Program-made: the position numbers and the translations under genes
Part shown: positions 18,238-26,301 of the stretch, piece by piece
How positions within the stretch are numbered: position 1 is the stretch's first letter
Layout of the letters: each line of letters opens with the position of its first letter
Notes under the pieces: model-generated
The model's input: the letters and a program-made list of their open reading frames with translations, nothing else
What the model was told of the DNA's origin: nothing
Database searches by the model: none
Assembly: GCA_011524605.1 (NCBI GenBank)
Contig: WTKA01000157.1
Location: forward strand, 1 to 52,761
Origin: Hyphomicrobiales bacterium
Lineage (GTDB): Bacteria > Pseudomonadota > Alphaproteobacteria > Rhizobiales > WTKA01
DNA: 52,761 nt
Direction of reading: 5' to 3'

Positions 18238-19530
18238 TTAACTATTGCTGCGAATGGCTATGGATCGACCATGCGCTGCCAAATTTTCTGCTTCAGATAA
18301 AATGATAGCTTGAGAACCAATTTGCTGCAACTGCTCAATACCACATTTTAAGAGTGTTGTCCGCTTTAAAAAGTCAAAAACAGATAAACCAGAAGCAAAA
18401 CGGGCAGAACGTGCGGTTGGCAACACATGATTAGGCCCGCCAATATAGTCTCCAATTGCTTCAGGCGTGTAATGCCCCATGAAAATAGCGCCCGCATGCT
18501 TAATTTTTGGCAAGAGACTATCGGGATCATTGACCATCAATTCTAAATGCTCAGGGGCAAAGCGATCTGATATCGCACATGCTTCATCTATGGATTGCGC
18601 TAAAATGATAAGGCCATTATCATCCCATGACTGGCGCGCAATTTCAGCTTTTGGTAATGTTTTAAGCTGAGAGCGTACCGCTTGATCAATCTCATCTTTT
18701 ATTCTTTCATCTGTTGTTATTAAAATTGATTGCGCTGAAGGATCATGTTCAGCTTGTGCTAATAAATCCGCTGCAATCCAATTTATATTTGCACTCTCGT
18801 CTGCAATGATCAGCACTTCGCTAGGTCCTGCAATCATGTCAATGCCGACAGTGCCATACACTGCCTTCTTTGCTGCTGCAACATATGCATTGCCAGGCCC
18901 TACAATTTTATCAACGCTTCTGATTTGCTCAGTGCCATAAGCTAAAGCTGCAATTGCTTGCGCCCCACCTATAGGATAGATCTCAGTAATATTAAGCAGT
19001 TTTGCAGCTGCCATAACAAGAGGGTTAATCTCGCCTTCAGGCGTTGGTACCATCATAACAAGACGCTCTACACCGGCAACATGGGCAGGAATGGCATTCA
19101 TGAGTAAAGAACTAGGGTAGCTTGCAAGGCCTCCAGGCACATAAAGGCCTGCTGACTGCATCGGTGTCCATCTTAGACCAAGCTCAACCCCAATCTCGTC
19201 TTCATAGCCGATATCTTGAGGCATTTGTTTTTCATGGAAATCTTTGATCCGTTTTGCTGCCAATTCAAGTGCCTCTAACTGTTCTTTAGAAACTTTAGCA
19301 GCCTCTTCATCAATAACAGATTGATCTAAAGCTAAAGAAGCGGGGTCTAATTGCAAGCGATCAAATTGTTCGGTTAGCGCGCATAAAGCATCATCGCCTT
19401 GTTGCTGAACTTTACTGATAATCTCATGGACAACATTATTAACATCGACACTCATTTCTCTTTTTGAATTGAGGGCTGTTAAAATACACTCTTCAAAATC
19501 AGTCTGGTTTGTATTTAAAAATGTTGTCAT
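18238..19530 (-). CDS. hisD: Histidinol dehydrogenase
   Basis: The 430-residue enzyme catalyses the last two steps of histidine synthesis, NAD-dependent oxidation of L-histidinol to histidine. Family motifs are visible: PGGLASYPSSLLMNAIPA, GPGNAYVAAAKK, GIDMIAGPSEVLI, LAQAEHDP with the zinc-ligand residues, and GPNHVLPT. Length is normal. It lies in the murA-DUF2948-hisD-UPF0262 order typical of alphaproteobacteria, apart from the rest of the his pathway; hisC is about 5 kb away, in another operon. Confidence 0.97.
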   Translation of the reverse strand: MTTFLNTNQTDFEECILTALNSKREMSVDVNNVVHEIISKVQQQGDDALCALTEQFDRLQLDPASLALDQSVIDEEAAKVSKEQLEALELAAKRIKDFHEKQMPQDIGYEDEIGVELGLRWTPMQSAGLYVPGGLASYPSSLLMNAIPAHVAGVERLVMMVPTPEGEINPLVMAAAKLLNITEIYPIGGAQAIAALAYGTEQIRSVDKIVGPGNAYVAAAKKAVYGTVGIDMIAGPSEVLIIADESANINWIAADLLAQAEHDPSAQSILITTDERIKDEIDQAVRSQLKTLPKAEIARQSWDDNGLIILAQSIDEACAISDRFAPEHLELMVNDPDSLLPKIKHAGAIFMGHYTPEAIGDYIGGPNHVLPTARSARFASGLSVFDFLKRTTLLKCGIEQLQQIGSQAIILSEAENLAAHGRSIAIRSNS

Positions 19531-19566
19531 GGCGCTATTCTTAATTTTTGTAGTTTTTATCTAAAT

Positions 19567-20022
19567 TTAAAACTGATGCTTCGGCATTGTTTTGGCTTCC
19601 CAAGCTGCCCCTAAGTCAGACATGGCAACCTCGACATCCTCAACGACAAGCCTAATTTGAGCATTATCCGCGAATAATAAATATATATAGTGATTGCCCT
19701 GTTTGTCATGATCATATTTCATCGTGAGCAAGGAAAAAACCTTATCCGCTTTTGTTGCATTCATATTTTTCTTAGAAATGGACTGTACTAAGTTAAAATG
19801 GATGCCCGTTTGGCGTCTTTGCGGGCGCGCTCTAAAAAAGAGAAAGCGACGTCGAGGCACTTCACGGGCTATTCTGTTCATAACACAAATAAAGCGCTTA
19901 TGCTTATGATCATATGTCATATCCTCAAGTCGCACTGTCGCATCTTGCAATAAAGAGGATAGGATTTGCAATTCATGCGCATCCATCGCTATAAGCTTCA
20001 ACTTATCAATAGGCTGGTTCAA
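19567..20022 (-). CDS. DUF2948 family protein
   Basis: This 151-residue protein shows the DUF2948 pattern: LKLIAMDAHELQILSSLLQDA at the start, a basic middle, and VVEDVEVAMSDLGAAW near the end. Function is unknown. It starts 9 nt after the murA stop and is followed by hisD after 36 nt, which is the conserved arrangement in alphaproteobacteria. Confidence 0.88.
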   Translation of the reverse strand: MNQPIDKLKLIAMDAHELQILSSLLQDATVRLEDMTYDHKHKRFICVMNRIAREVPRRRFLFFRARPQRRQTGIHFNLVQSISKKNMNATKADKVFSLLTMKYDHDKQGNHYIYLLFADNAQIRLVVEDVEVAMSDLGAAWEAKTMPKHQF

Positions 20023-20031
20023 ACAAATATC

Positions 20032-21324
20032 CTATTCTGATACACGCTCTATCTGCACACCAACGCCTCGGAATTTTTCTTCTAGATTTTCAAATCCACG
20101 ATCAAGATGATAAATTCTGCTAATCTCCGTTTCGCCTTCTGCGACAAGGGCAGCAATAGCTAAAGAAACAGAGGCTCGAAGGTCTGTTGCCATCACTTGA
20201 GCACCATGCAGAGAATCAACGCCTGTCACAATTGCAGTATCGCCCTCAAGCTGGATTTTTGCCCCTAAACGCGCTAGCTCCTGAACATGCATAAATCTAT
20301 TTTCAAAAATTGTTTCTTGAATACGAGAAACCCCTTTTGCTTTGACCATTAACGCCATGAATTGCGCTTGCAAATCTGTAGGGAAGCCCGGATAAGGCAT
20401 CGTGATCACATCAATAGCTTGAATATCAGAGTTTGTTTTGACAACACGAATCCCCTCGTCTTGCACTTCAATCTGTGCGCCAGTTTGACAAATGACCTCA
20501 ATGGCATTCTCTAATGTATCCGCTCTTGCACCTTTTAAGAATACATCGCCGCCAGCCATAGCAACAGACATTATAAATGTTCCAGTTTCAATCCGATCTG
20601 CAACAACATTATGCTGCGCACCGCCTAAACAATCAACGCCTTCTATCGTTAAGTTTGGCGTGCCAATACCCTCTATTTTAGCACCCATTTTCACTAAACA
20701 TTCAGCGACATCTGTGACTTCTGGCTCACAAGCTGCCCCTTTAATTACGGTCTGGCCTTTTGCCAAAGTTGCCGCCATTAGAGCCTGGTGAGTAGCGCCT
20801 ACTGAAACCATAGGAAAATCAATGATGCCACCCGTTAACCCACCCTGTGGCGCTTTTGCAATAACATAGCCATTTTCAAGCTCAATCTGAGCGCCTAGTG
20901 CTTTTAAAGCAGAAAGGTGTAGATCAACAGGGCGCGTACCGATGGCACAACCACCGGGCAAAGAAACTTTCGCCTCTCCCATTCTCGCCAATAAAGGCGC
21001 TAAAACCCAAAAGCTTGCGCGCATACGGGAAACCATTTCATAAGGCGCTGTTGTGTCAACAATGTCTTTTGCATCATAGGCGACGGTTTCACCAAACAGA
21101 GAATCACTTGATTTTCTCTTGCCTTGAACACTAAAATTGACGCCATGATTACCTAAAATACGGTTTAGCGTATTGACATCAGCAAGCCTTGGCATATTAC
21201 CTAGCGTTAAAGGCTTATCTGTTAATAATGAGGTTATCATTAAAGGAAGAGCAGCATTTTTCGCACCAGAAATGACCATTTCCCCATTCATAGGGTTGCC
21301 ACCGGTAATTTTAATTCTATCCAT
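20032..21324 (-). CDS. murA: UDP-N-acetylglucosamine 1-carboxyvinyltransferase
   Basis: MurA transfers enolpyruvate from PEP to UDP-GlcNAc, the first committed step of peptidoglycan synthesis in the cytoplasm. The 430-residue protein has the start motif [20 protein letters not shown], the catalytic cysteine (Cys126) in [16 protein letters not shown], and RYPGF-like [18 protein letters not shown]. Cys at the active site predicts fosfomycin sensitivity of the enzyme, by family knowledge. It leads the cluster DUF2948-hisD-UPF0262-phosphatase and follows a 57-residue basic protein gene. Confidence 0.97.
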   Translation of the reverse strand: MDRIKITGGNPMNGEMVISGAKNAALPLMITSLLTDKPLTLGNMPRLADVNTLNRILGNHGVNFSVQGKRKSSDSLFGETVAYDAKDIVDTTAPYEMVSRMRASFWVLAPLLARMGEAKVSLPGGCAIGTRPVDLHLSALKALGAQIELENGYVIAKAPQGGLTGGIIDFPMVSVGATHQALMAATLAKGQTVIKGAACEPEVTDVAECLVKMGAKIEGIGTPNLTIEGVDCLGGAQHNVVADRIETGTFIMSVAMAGGDVFLKGARADTLENAIEVICQTGAQIEVQDEGIRVVKTNSDIQAIDVITMPYPGFPTDLQAQFMALMVKAKGVSRIQETIFENRFMHVQELARLGAKIQLEGDTAIVTGVDSLHGAQVMATDLRASVSLAIAALVAEGETEISRIYHLDRGFENLEEKFRGVGVQIERVSE

Positions 21325-21387
21325 TTAAATGTCCAATTTAATATTCAAGCTGATCTGATGTTTGTTATTTTTTCTTTTCAACAACAA

Positions 21388-21561
21388 TCAAATTAATGTG
21401 TCTTTTTTATTTCTTTTCTGCTGTTTACGCCGAGAAAGATTTTCTTTCAATGCTTCAGCAAGCTTTTTTTGCTTATCGCCCTTACTATTCACGCCTTTTA
21501 AAGCCTTATTTGCTTCTACTTCACGTTTTCCTTGGATAAAATCAGGTTTTTCCGCACTCAT
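21388..21561 (-). CDS. Small basic protein upstream of murA
   Basis: A 57-codon frame starts with MSAEKPDF and ends DTLI-stop. Its middle, KQKKLAEALKENLSRRKQQKR, resembles the short Arg/Lys-rich proteins often found before murA in alphaproteobacteria. It lies 63 nt from the murA start on the same strand. The matching conserved position and pattern support a real gene; function is unknown, and the charged helix could bind nucleic acid. Confidence 0.65.
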   Translation of the reverse strand: MSAEKPDFIQGKREVEANKALKGVNSKGDKQKKLAEALKENLSRRKQQKRNKKDTLI

Positions 21562-21604
21562 TTTTCACCCATTCTCTTAATATTTTAAATCTATAAAAAA
21601 GTTT

Positions 21605-21634
21605 TTGACACTTCTTTGATAAAAAAGTCTAGCT
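21605..21634 (+). promoter_or_regulatory. Possible rpmF promoter
   Basis: A perfect TTGACA at 21605-21610 is followed after 17-18 nt by TCTAGC/CTAGCT, a weak -10. It lies about 110 nt before the rpmF ATG in the intergenic space between divergent genes. Confidence 0.35.
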
Positions 21635-21746
21635 ATTTGTTATAAATTTGTGTATGCACTCATTTCTTACAGGATTTTCGCAATTTTTTATATCTAACAA
21701 ATCTGTTAAATATAGTGAAATTGCCATTTAATATGGAGCTTATCCC

Positions 21747-21929
21747 ATGGCAGTGCCAAAGAGTAAAGTGACGAGAATGAAACGCGGTTTTCGTCGTTCT
21801 GCAGATGCTTTAAAAGCTGCAACTTACATCGAAGATAAAGATAGCGGTGAACTACGTCGTCCTCATCACATAGACCTGAAATCAGGCATGTATCGTGGTC
21901 GTCAAGTTATCGAACCACAAGACGATTAA
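21747..21929 (+). CDS. rpmF: 50S ribosomal protein L32
   Basis: The 60-residue sequence starts [17 protein letters not shown] and matches alphaproteobacterial L32, including the [29 protein letters not shown] body. It lacks the zinc cysteines seen in some L32 forms, which is normal in this class. GGAG precedes the ATG, and a terminator follows. It is part of the large ribosomal subunit. Confidence 0.96.
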   Translation: MAVPKSKVTRMKRGFRRSADALKAATYIEDKDSGELRRPHHIDLKSGMYRGRQVIEPQDD

Positions 21930-21955
21930 TTTTTAATCACAGAATAAATGCAGTT

Positions 21956-21990
21956 ACCGTGTTTTGAGCTTTCAAAACGCGGTTTTCTTG
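21956..21990 (+). terminator. Rho-independent terminator of rpmF
   Basis: ACCGTGTTTTG pairs with CAAAACGCGGT (one wobble) around a 6-nt loop at 21956-21983, and a TTTTCTTGT tract follows. It lies 27 nt after the rpmF stop. Confidence 0.75.
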
Positions 21991-22033
21991 TGTAATCATA
22001 CAGTCCAAACTAATTTTACTCTAAAGCGTGCAC

Positions 22034-22507
22034 ATGAAACGTCCCTTAATTATAAATTCAGAGGTTTTTCAAGATAAAAGAAGCGCTGAGCAACGTAGGA
22101 AAAGTAAGGTTATAACAATGGCATTCCCTCTTCTTGTGATTCCCTTTATTTTATATAATATTCTTGAAATTACAGGCATAATAGATAGTTGGCGCCGTCT
22201 TATTTTTGACTTTGACATGATGTCTGGCGCTAATTTTTCATTGAATGTAACAGAAGCTTTCACCCTATTTTGCATCATTTTGCTGTTCGTAGAAATGATC
22301 AAGGCAACACGGACATCTAACCAATCCATTATGGATCATTTGCTTTCAACAATTGTCTTCATTATATGCTTAGTCGAATTTTTATTACTTGATTTTGCAG
22401 CAACACCGGCTTTCTTCCTACTCACTTGCATATCACTTATTGATGTTGTTGCGGGCTATACAATCACAATAAAGACTGCAAGCCGAGATGTGAATGTCGG
22501 TCATTAA
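22034..22507 (+). CDS. Small hydrophobic membrane protein, family unknown
   Basis: The roughly 157-residue protein has a charged N-terminus (about 1-27) and about four membrane segments (near residues 28-47, 72-90, 104-122 and 124-145), then a short polar tail. The frame begins at a GTG (22028), but the ATG two codons later is the likelier start. I do not recognise a named family. It sits between rpmF and an L,D-transpeptidase gene on the same strand, with gaps of about 100 nt on each side, so co-transcription is uncertain. Confidence 0.6.
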   Translation: MKRPLIINSEVFQDKRSAEQRRKSKVITMAFPLLVIPFILYNILEITGIIDSWRRLIFDFDMMSGANFSLNVTEAFTLFCIILLFVEMIKATRTSNQSIMDHLLSTIVFIICLVEFLLLDFAATPAFFLLTCISLIDVVAGYTITIKTASRDVNVGH

Positions 22508-22623
22508 ATAGCATATATTAACAATAACTTATAATGGCTGATCACATATCTGTGATTAATTTTTATTAGACTAACTATCTTAAATTGCGCATTCTACCAA
22601 GACTTATGTCTTTGGAGAATGAG

Positions 22624-23199
22624 ATGCTTTCGCGTAGAAAATTTATCGTAACAAGTCTTTTGAGTATCACCGCTATTACAACACCAGCTTTGGCGCATCA
22701 TACGAAACAATTTCAAACAAGTTTTAAACTCGATCCTAAATATAAGCCAAAAACTGTTTTTTATTCACGTGATTATGAAAAAGGCACGATTGTTGTCGAC
22801 CCCCAAAATCACTATCTTTACCTCATCATTCGCAAGGGCCGAGCGCGCAGATATGGCGTTGGCGTAGGCAAAGCTGGCCTTGCGTTCAAAGGCACTGCTA
22901 TCATTGAACGTAAGGCGGAATGGCCTTCTTGGACGCCAACAAAAAATATGATCCGCAGAGAGCCAGAAAAATATGCCAAATATGCCAATGGCGTTCCTGG
23001 TGGCATAAATAATCCATTAGGTTCACGCGCACTTTATTTATATAAAAATGGTAGAGATACCTATTACCGCATTCATGGTACAACACAACCATCCTCTATT
23101 GGACGTTCTGTCTCTAATGGTTGTATTCGCATGATTAATGAGCATGTTGAGGATCTCTATGATCGCGTACCTCTAGATACTAAAGTTGTGGTTATTTAA
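22624..23199 (+). CDS. Tat-exported L,D-transpeptidase (YkuD domain)
   Basis: The roughly 191-residue protein opens with a twin-arginine motif, SRRKFIVTSL, followed by a hydrophobic stretch and a likely cleavage after PALA. The YkuD domain carries the catalytic HGT...SNGCIRM motif, with the nucleophilic Cys in NGCIR. These enzymes make 3-3 peptidoglycan cross-links or attach proteins to it in the periplasm. ATG 22624 is preferred over the TTG at 22585 because GGAG lies about six bases upstream and it places the twin arginine at the terminus. It is followed 18 nt later by a thioredoxin-like protein gene. Confidence 0.9.
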   Translation: MLSRRKFIVTSLLSITAITTPALAHHTKQFQTSFKLDPKYKPKTVFYSRDYEKGTIVVDPQNHYLYLIIRKGRARRYGVGVGKAGLAFKGTAIIERKAEWPSWTPTKNMIRREPEKYAKYANGVPGGINNPLGSRALYLYKNGRDTYYRIHGTTQPSSIGRSVSNGCIRMINEHVEDLYDRVPLDTKVVVI

Positions 23200-23217
23200 T
23201 AATATTGGATTGAGACA

Positions 23218-23703
23218 ATGAAAAAACAAAAACAACGAAAAAAACCAGCAAAAAAAAATATCAATTCTAATAGCCCGCAAAAAAAGAAAATGAGTAAGAG
23301 AGAGCTGTACTCTACCATCCGCTCTTGGGTCATCATGATCGCTCTTGCCTTAGGTGCAGGTTATTTTATTATCAGTGAAGTCAATGCTTCAATTAAAGAA
23401 CATGACTTAAGCAGAATTGAAAATAATATTGCGACTGTTGTTCAAATTCATGACCCGCAATGCCCTTCATGTTTAGCCCTACAAAAACAAGCTAAATCTG
23501 CTTTAAGTGAAATTGATTCTGATAGCGTTGATTATGTTATTGCCAATATTCGGACCAAAAAGGGTAGAGATTTTGCAAATAGCTATCGTGTACCTCATGT
23601 CACCTTATTATTATTTGATAATAAAGGAAGGTTGAAGCGCACCCTATCTGGCCAAAGGCAAGCAGAGGAAATCAAAAGAGAGATAGAAAGCGTCATCAAA
23701 TAA
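23218..23703 (+). CDS. Membrane-anchored thioredoxin-like protein
   Basis: The 161-residue protein has a very Lys-rich N-terminus (about 1-35), one membrane helix (about 38-56) and a thioredoxin-like domain outside. The domain has a CPSC motif (Cys82 and Cys85) and the cis-Pro region RVPHVTLLLF. The topology suggests periplasmic thiol-disulfide chemistry. It probably shares a transcript with the L,D-transpeptidase just upstream, whose active-site cysteine may need to stay reduced; that link is inference. Confidence 0.65.
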   Translation: MKKQKQRKKPAKKNINSNSPQKKKMSKRELYSTIRSWVIMIALALGAGYFIISEVNASIKEHDLSRIENNIATVVQIHDPQCPSCLALQKQAKSALSEIDSDSVDYVIANIRTKKGRDFANSYRVPHVTLLLFDNKGRLKRTLSGQRQAEEIKREIESVIK

Positions 23704-23850
23704 GAGGGTTTGCATTTCATTTCTTTATCTAGGATCAGGGCTTATATTTTTTTATGAGCAGGTTCTTTTAATGAAAAAGAAGATGGGCTAAATTTGAGCG
23801 CGAACCGTTTTGTTCACATAGACCATAGAGCAAGCAAAATAATCAAAAAA

Positions 23851-24429
23851 TTATTTTGCTGTGCGATCACCATTGCCTTTACCCAGAAAAGTCATGGCTA
23901 AAATTTTTATATCTAATCGAACCGAACGGTTTGCAATATAGTCAGCATCCATAATAGCCAGCTTTGTTGGATTACTCATATCTACGCCATTAGCTTGAGA
24001 CCATCCTGTAATACCAGGCAGAACATCATTCACACCACGCTTATTGCGTTCTTCAATGAGTTCTTCTTGAACAGGCAAACAAGGCCGAGGACCAATCAAA
24101 ATCATCTCTCCTGCAATAATATTGATAATTTGAGGAAATTCATCAATTTTATATTTTCTAAGAAAAGCGCCAATTGGGGTGATTGCTGACTGGCTTATTT
24201 CATGGCTAGCTGCTTGGCGTGTATTATTATTCATCGTACGAAATTTAATACACTTAAAAACTTTACCGTTTTTACCAATTCTATCTTGTTTCAAAAGGCC
24301 AGGTCCTTGAGAAGTTAGGCGAATTAATAGCCATATAATGAGAAGAAAAAAACCAAAGCTAAATATCACCGCAACAACAAAAGCGAAATTTACAGCAATC
24401 TGAAAAAGTTGATAAGTAATATTCTTCAT
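23851..24429 (-). CDS. Sugar-phosphate transferase, monotopic PGT (PglC/WcaJ domain)
   Basis: The 192-residue protein is a bacterial sugar transferase core: one hydrophobic N-terminal segment (about 12-35), then QDRIGKNGKVFKCIKFRTM, the KYKIDEFPQIINI segment with the DE pair, GEMILIGPRPCLPVQ, and PGITGWSQANG. It transfers a phospho-sugar to undecaprenyl phosphate, starting glycan assembly at the inner membrane. Its small size is like PglC rather than the multi-membrane WbaP. It starts one nucleotide after the hisC stop, so expression is coupled to hisC. No glycan gene cluster surrounds it. Confidence 0.88.
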   Translation of the reverse strand: MKNITYQLFQIAVNFAFVVAVIFSFGFFLLIIWLLIRLTSQGPGLLKQDRIGKNGKVFKCIKFRTMNNNTRQAASHEISQSAITPIGAFLRKYKIDEFPQIINIIAGEMILIGPRPCLPVQEELIEERNKRGVNDVLPGITGWSQANGVDMSNPTKLAIMDADYIANRSVRLDIKILAMTFLGKGNGDRTAK

Positions 24430-24430
24430 T

Positions 24431-25513
24431 TTATGACTGCATAAACTCGGTTAAGTTCGCAATGACAAAGTCCATATCTTCTTTTGTCCCAATTGTAATC
24501 CGCAAACAAGAGGGCAGACCATAAGCAGCAACCCGACGAATAATAACCCCATTTTCTCTTAAATATTCATCTGCCGCTATTGCTTTGTCATCTTCACCAA
24601 AGTCAACAAGAATAAAATTACCAACTGTTGGGTAAGCTTTAAGACTAATCTTTTCTAACTGCTCGGTTACATAAGGAATCAACTTATTATTTTCTTCTAC
24701 AACCTTATTAAGCCATTCTTTGTCTTTTAAGGACGCGGTAGCGGCGGCAAGAGCGATGCCGCTAACATTAAAAGGCCCTCTAATACGATTTAAAATATCT
24801 AGGATTTCAGGGCTTGCATAGCCCCACCCTACCCTAAGACCACCTAATCCAAATGCTTTAGAAAAAGTGCCTGTAACCATAACATTGCCTGAAGCAACTA
24901 ATTCACAGCCATCGCTATAATCAACTTTATCTACATATTCCCGATAAGCGCCATCAATGACTAAAAGAATATGTTTGGGTAACTGTGCATGGAGTTCAGC
25001 TAGCTCGGCCTTGGTCAAATAAGATCCTGTTGGATTATTAGGATTAGCAATGAAAACCACTTTTGTGTTTTCAGTCACAGCAGCAATGATAGTATCAATA
25101 TCTGCTTTTAATCCCTTTTCAGCAACACTAACAGGCGTCCCACCATTTACAAGTGTAGAAATACGATACATTAAAAAGCCATGTTCGGTATAAATGACTT
25201 CATCCCCTGGTGAGACATAGGCTGCACAAATGAAGGATAATATTTCATCTGAACCTGCACCGCATATAATTTGCTCTTGCTCAATGCCATAGCTTAGAGC
25301 CAACTCTTGCCTTAACTCATGAGCGCCCCCATCTGGATAACGGTGGCTTGTTGAGGCAATTTCTTGCATTAATGCAACAGCTTTTGGAGAAGGGCCGTAA
25401 GGACATTCATTAGAGGCCAGACGATATATTTTATCGACATTTGATAGCTTAGAATCGCCCCCTTTATAGGGCGTGATTTCTAATATTGCTTTATTTGCTG
25501 GTGTCATAACCAT
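24431..25513 (-). CDS. hisC: Histidinol-phosphate aminotransferase
   Basis: This 360-residue PLP enzyme converts imidazole-acetol phosphate to histidinol phosphate and can act on aromatic keto acids in many alphaproteobacteria. Seen in sequence: LASNECPYGPSPKA, PNNPTGSYL, the PLP-lysine motif TFSKAFGLGGLRVGW near residue 218, and the C-terminal LPSCLRITIGT. ATG codons at 25513 and 25507 compete as starts. It leads the short operon with the sugar transferase. Confidence 0.93.
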   Translation of the reverse strand: MVMTPANKAILEITPYKGGDSKLSNVDKIYRLASNECPYGPSPKAVALMQEIASTSHRYPDGGAHELRQELALSYGIEQEQIICGAGSDEILSFICAAYVSPGDEVIYTEHGFLMYRISTLVNGGTPVSVAEKGLKADIDTIIAAVTENTKVVFIANPNNPTGSYLTKAELAELHAQLPKHILLVIDGAYREYVDKVDYSDGCELVASGNVMVTGTFSKAFGLGGLRVGWGYASPEILDILNRIRGPFNVSGIALAAATASLKDKEWLNKVVEENNKLIPYVTEQLEKISLKAYPTVGNFILVDFGEDDKAIAADEYLRENGVIIRRVAAYGLPSCLRITIGTKEDMDFVIANLTEFMQS

Positions 25514-25554
25514 TGTTCTAACCCTTAAATAAATGACTTTCTTATGATCTATCC

Positions 25555-26301
25555 TTAAACACCGATAAGATGCAATGACTTTCCATAATTTTTAAGCCAA
25601 TATTCTGCCCTTTGATAGTCAGGTTCTATTTGAGCGACAACATCCCAATATTGTTTTGAATGATTCATTTCACGTCGGTGAGCAACTTCATGGGCTGCTA
25701 AATAGTGTAAAACAAAGGGAGGCGCCATAATTAACCGCCATGAGAAGCTTAACTTTCCATTTGAAGAACAGCTCCCCCATCGCGTACTTGTGTCTCTCAC
25801 CGTAATTGCCGTAATCTTTACACCTGCTCTTAAAGCATATTTTTGTACAGCTTGGCACAGATCCCGCTTTGCCTCTTCTTTAAGCCAATCTTTTAAGCGC
25901 CTTGCAACATGCTGTTCGCCACCGGGTACTAAAATCTGAGGATAGATAGAATTATTATTCTCACCTGCTTGGTATATTTCAACCTTGCCCCTTAATTTAT
26001 CTAAAGAGCATATCTGATGCTCAATTCCTCTGAAAGGAAAGATAACACCATCTTCAAAGGCTTGTGCTTTTTCTAAACCATTATAAGCTGATAAAAGCCA
26101 TTGCTGCTTGCTTTGAGCAAAAGAGATGCCTTTTGATAAGGGTATATTATAAGGCAAAGTAAGAGCAATATCCCCTTTCAAAGGTCTTGCTCTCATAGAC
26201 ATGCGTTTCGCACGAGAAGAGCGCAATAATGTTAAATTTATCACGCCCTCATAGGTTTCAATCTGGATCTGATCTGGTTCTAAAACCTTTGTTATGCTCA
26301 T
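25555..26301 (-). CDS. YgjP/SprT-like metallopeptidase (DUF45, M48-type)
   Basis: The 248-residue protein has the DUF45 pattern: SSRAKRMSMRARP in the N-terminal half, TRWGSCSSNGKLSFSWRL, then the zinc motif HEVAHRREMNHSKQYW near residue 204 and a family ending close to W..YG. It is probably a soluble zinc peptidase of unknown substrate. Its ATG overlaps the stop of the PHA depolymerase gene as ATGA, so translation is coupled. Confidence 0.85.
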   Translation of the reverse strand: MSITKVLEPDQIQIETYEGVINLTLLRSSRAKRMSMRARPLKGDIALTLPYNIPLSKGISFAQSKQQWLLSAYNGLEKAQAFEDGVIFPFRGIEHQICSLDKLRGKVEIYQAGENNNSIYPQILVPGGEQHVARRLKDWLKEEAKRDLCQAVQKYALRAGVKITAITVRDTSTRWGSCSSNGKLSFSWRLIMAPPFVLHYLAAHEVAHRREMNHSKQYWDVVAQIEPDYQRAEYWLKNYGKSLHLIGV

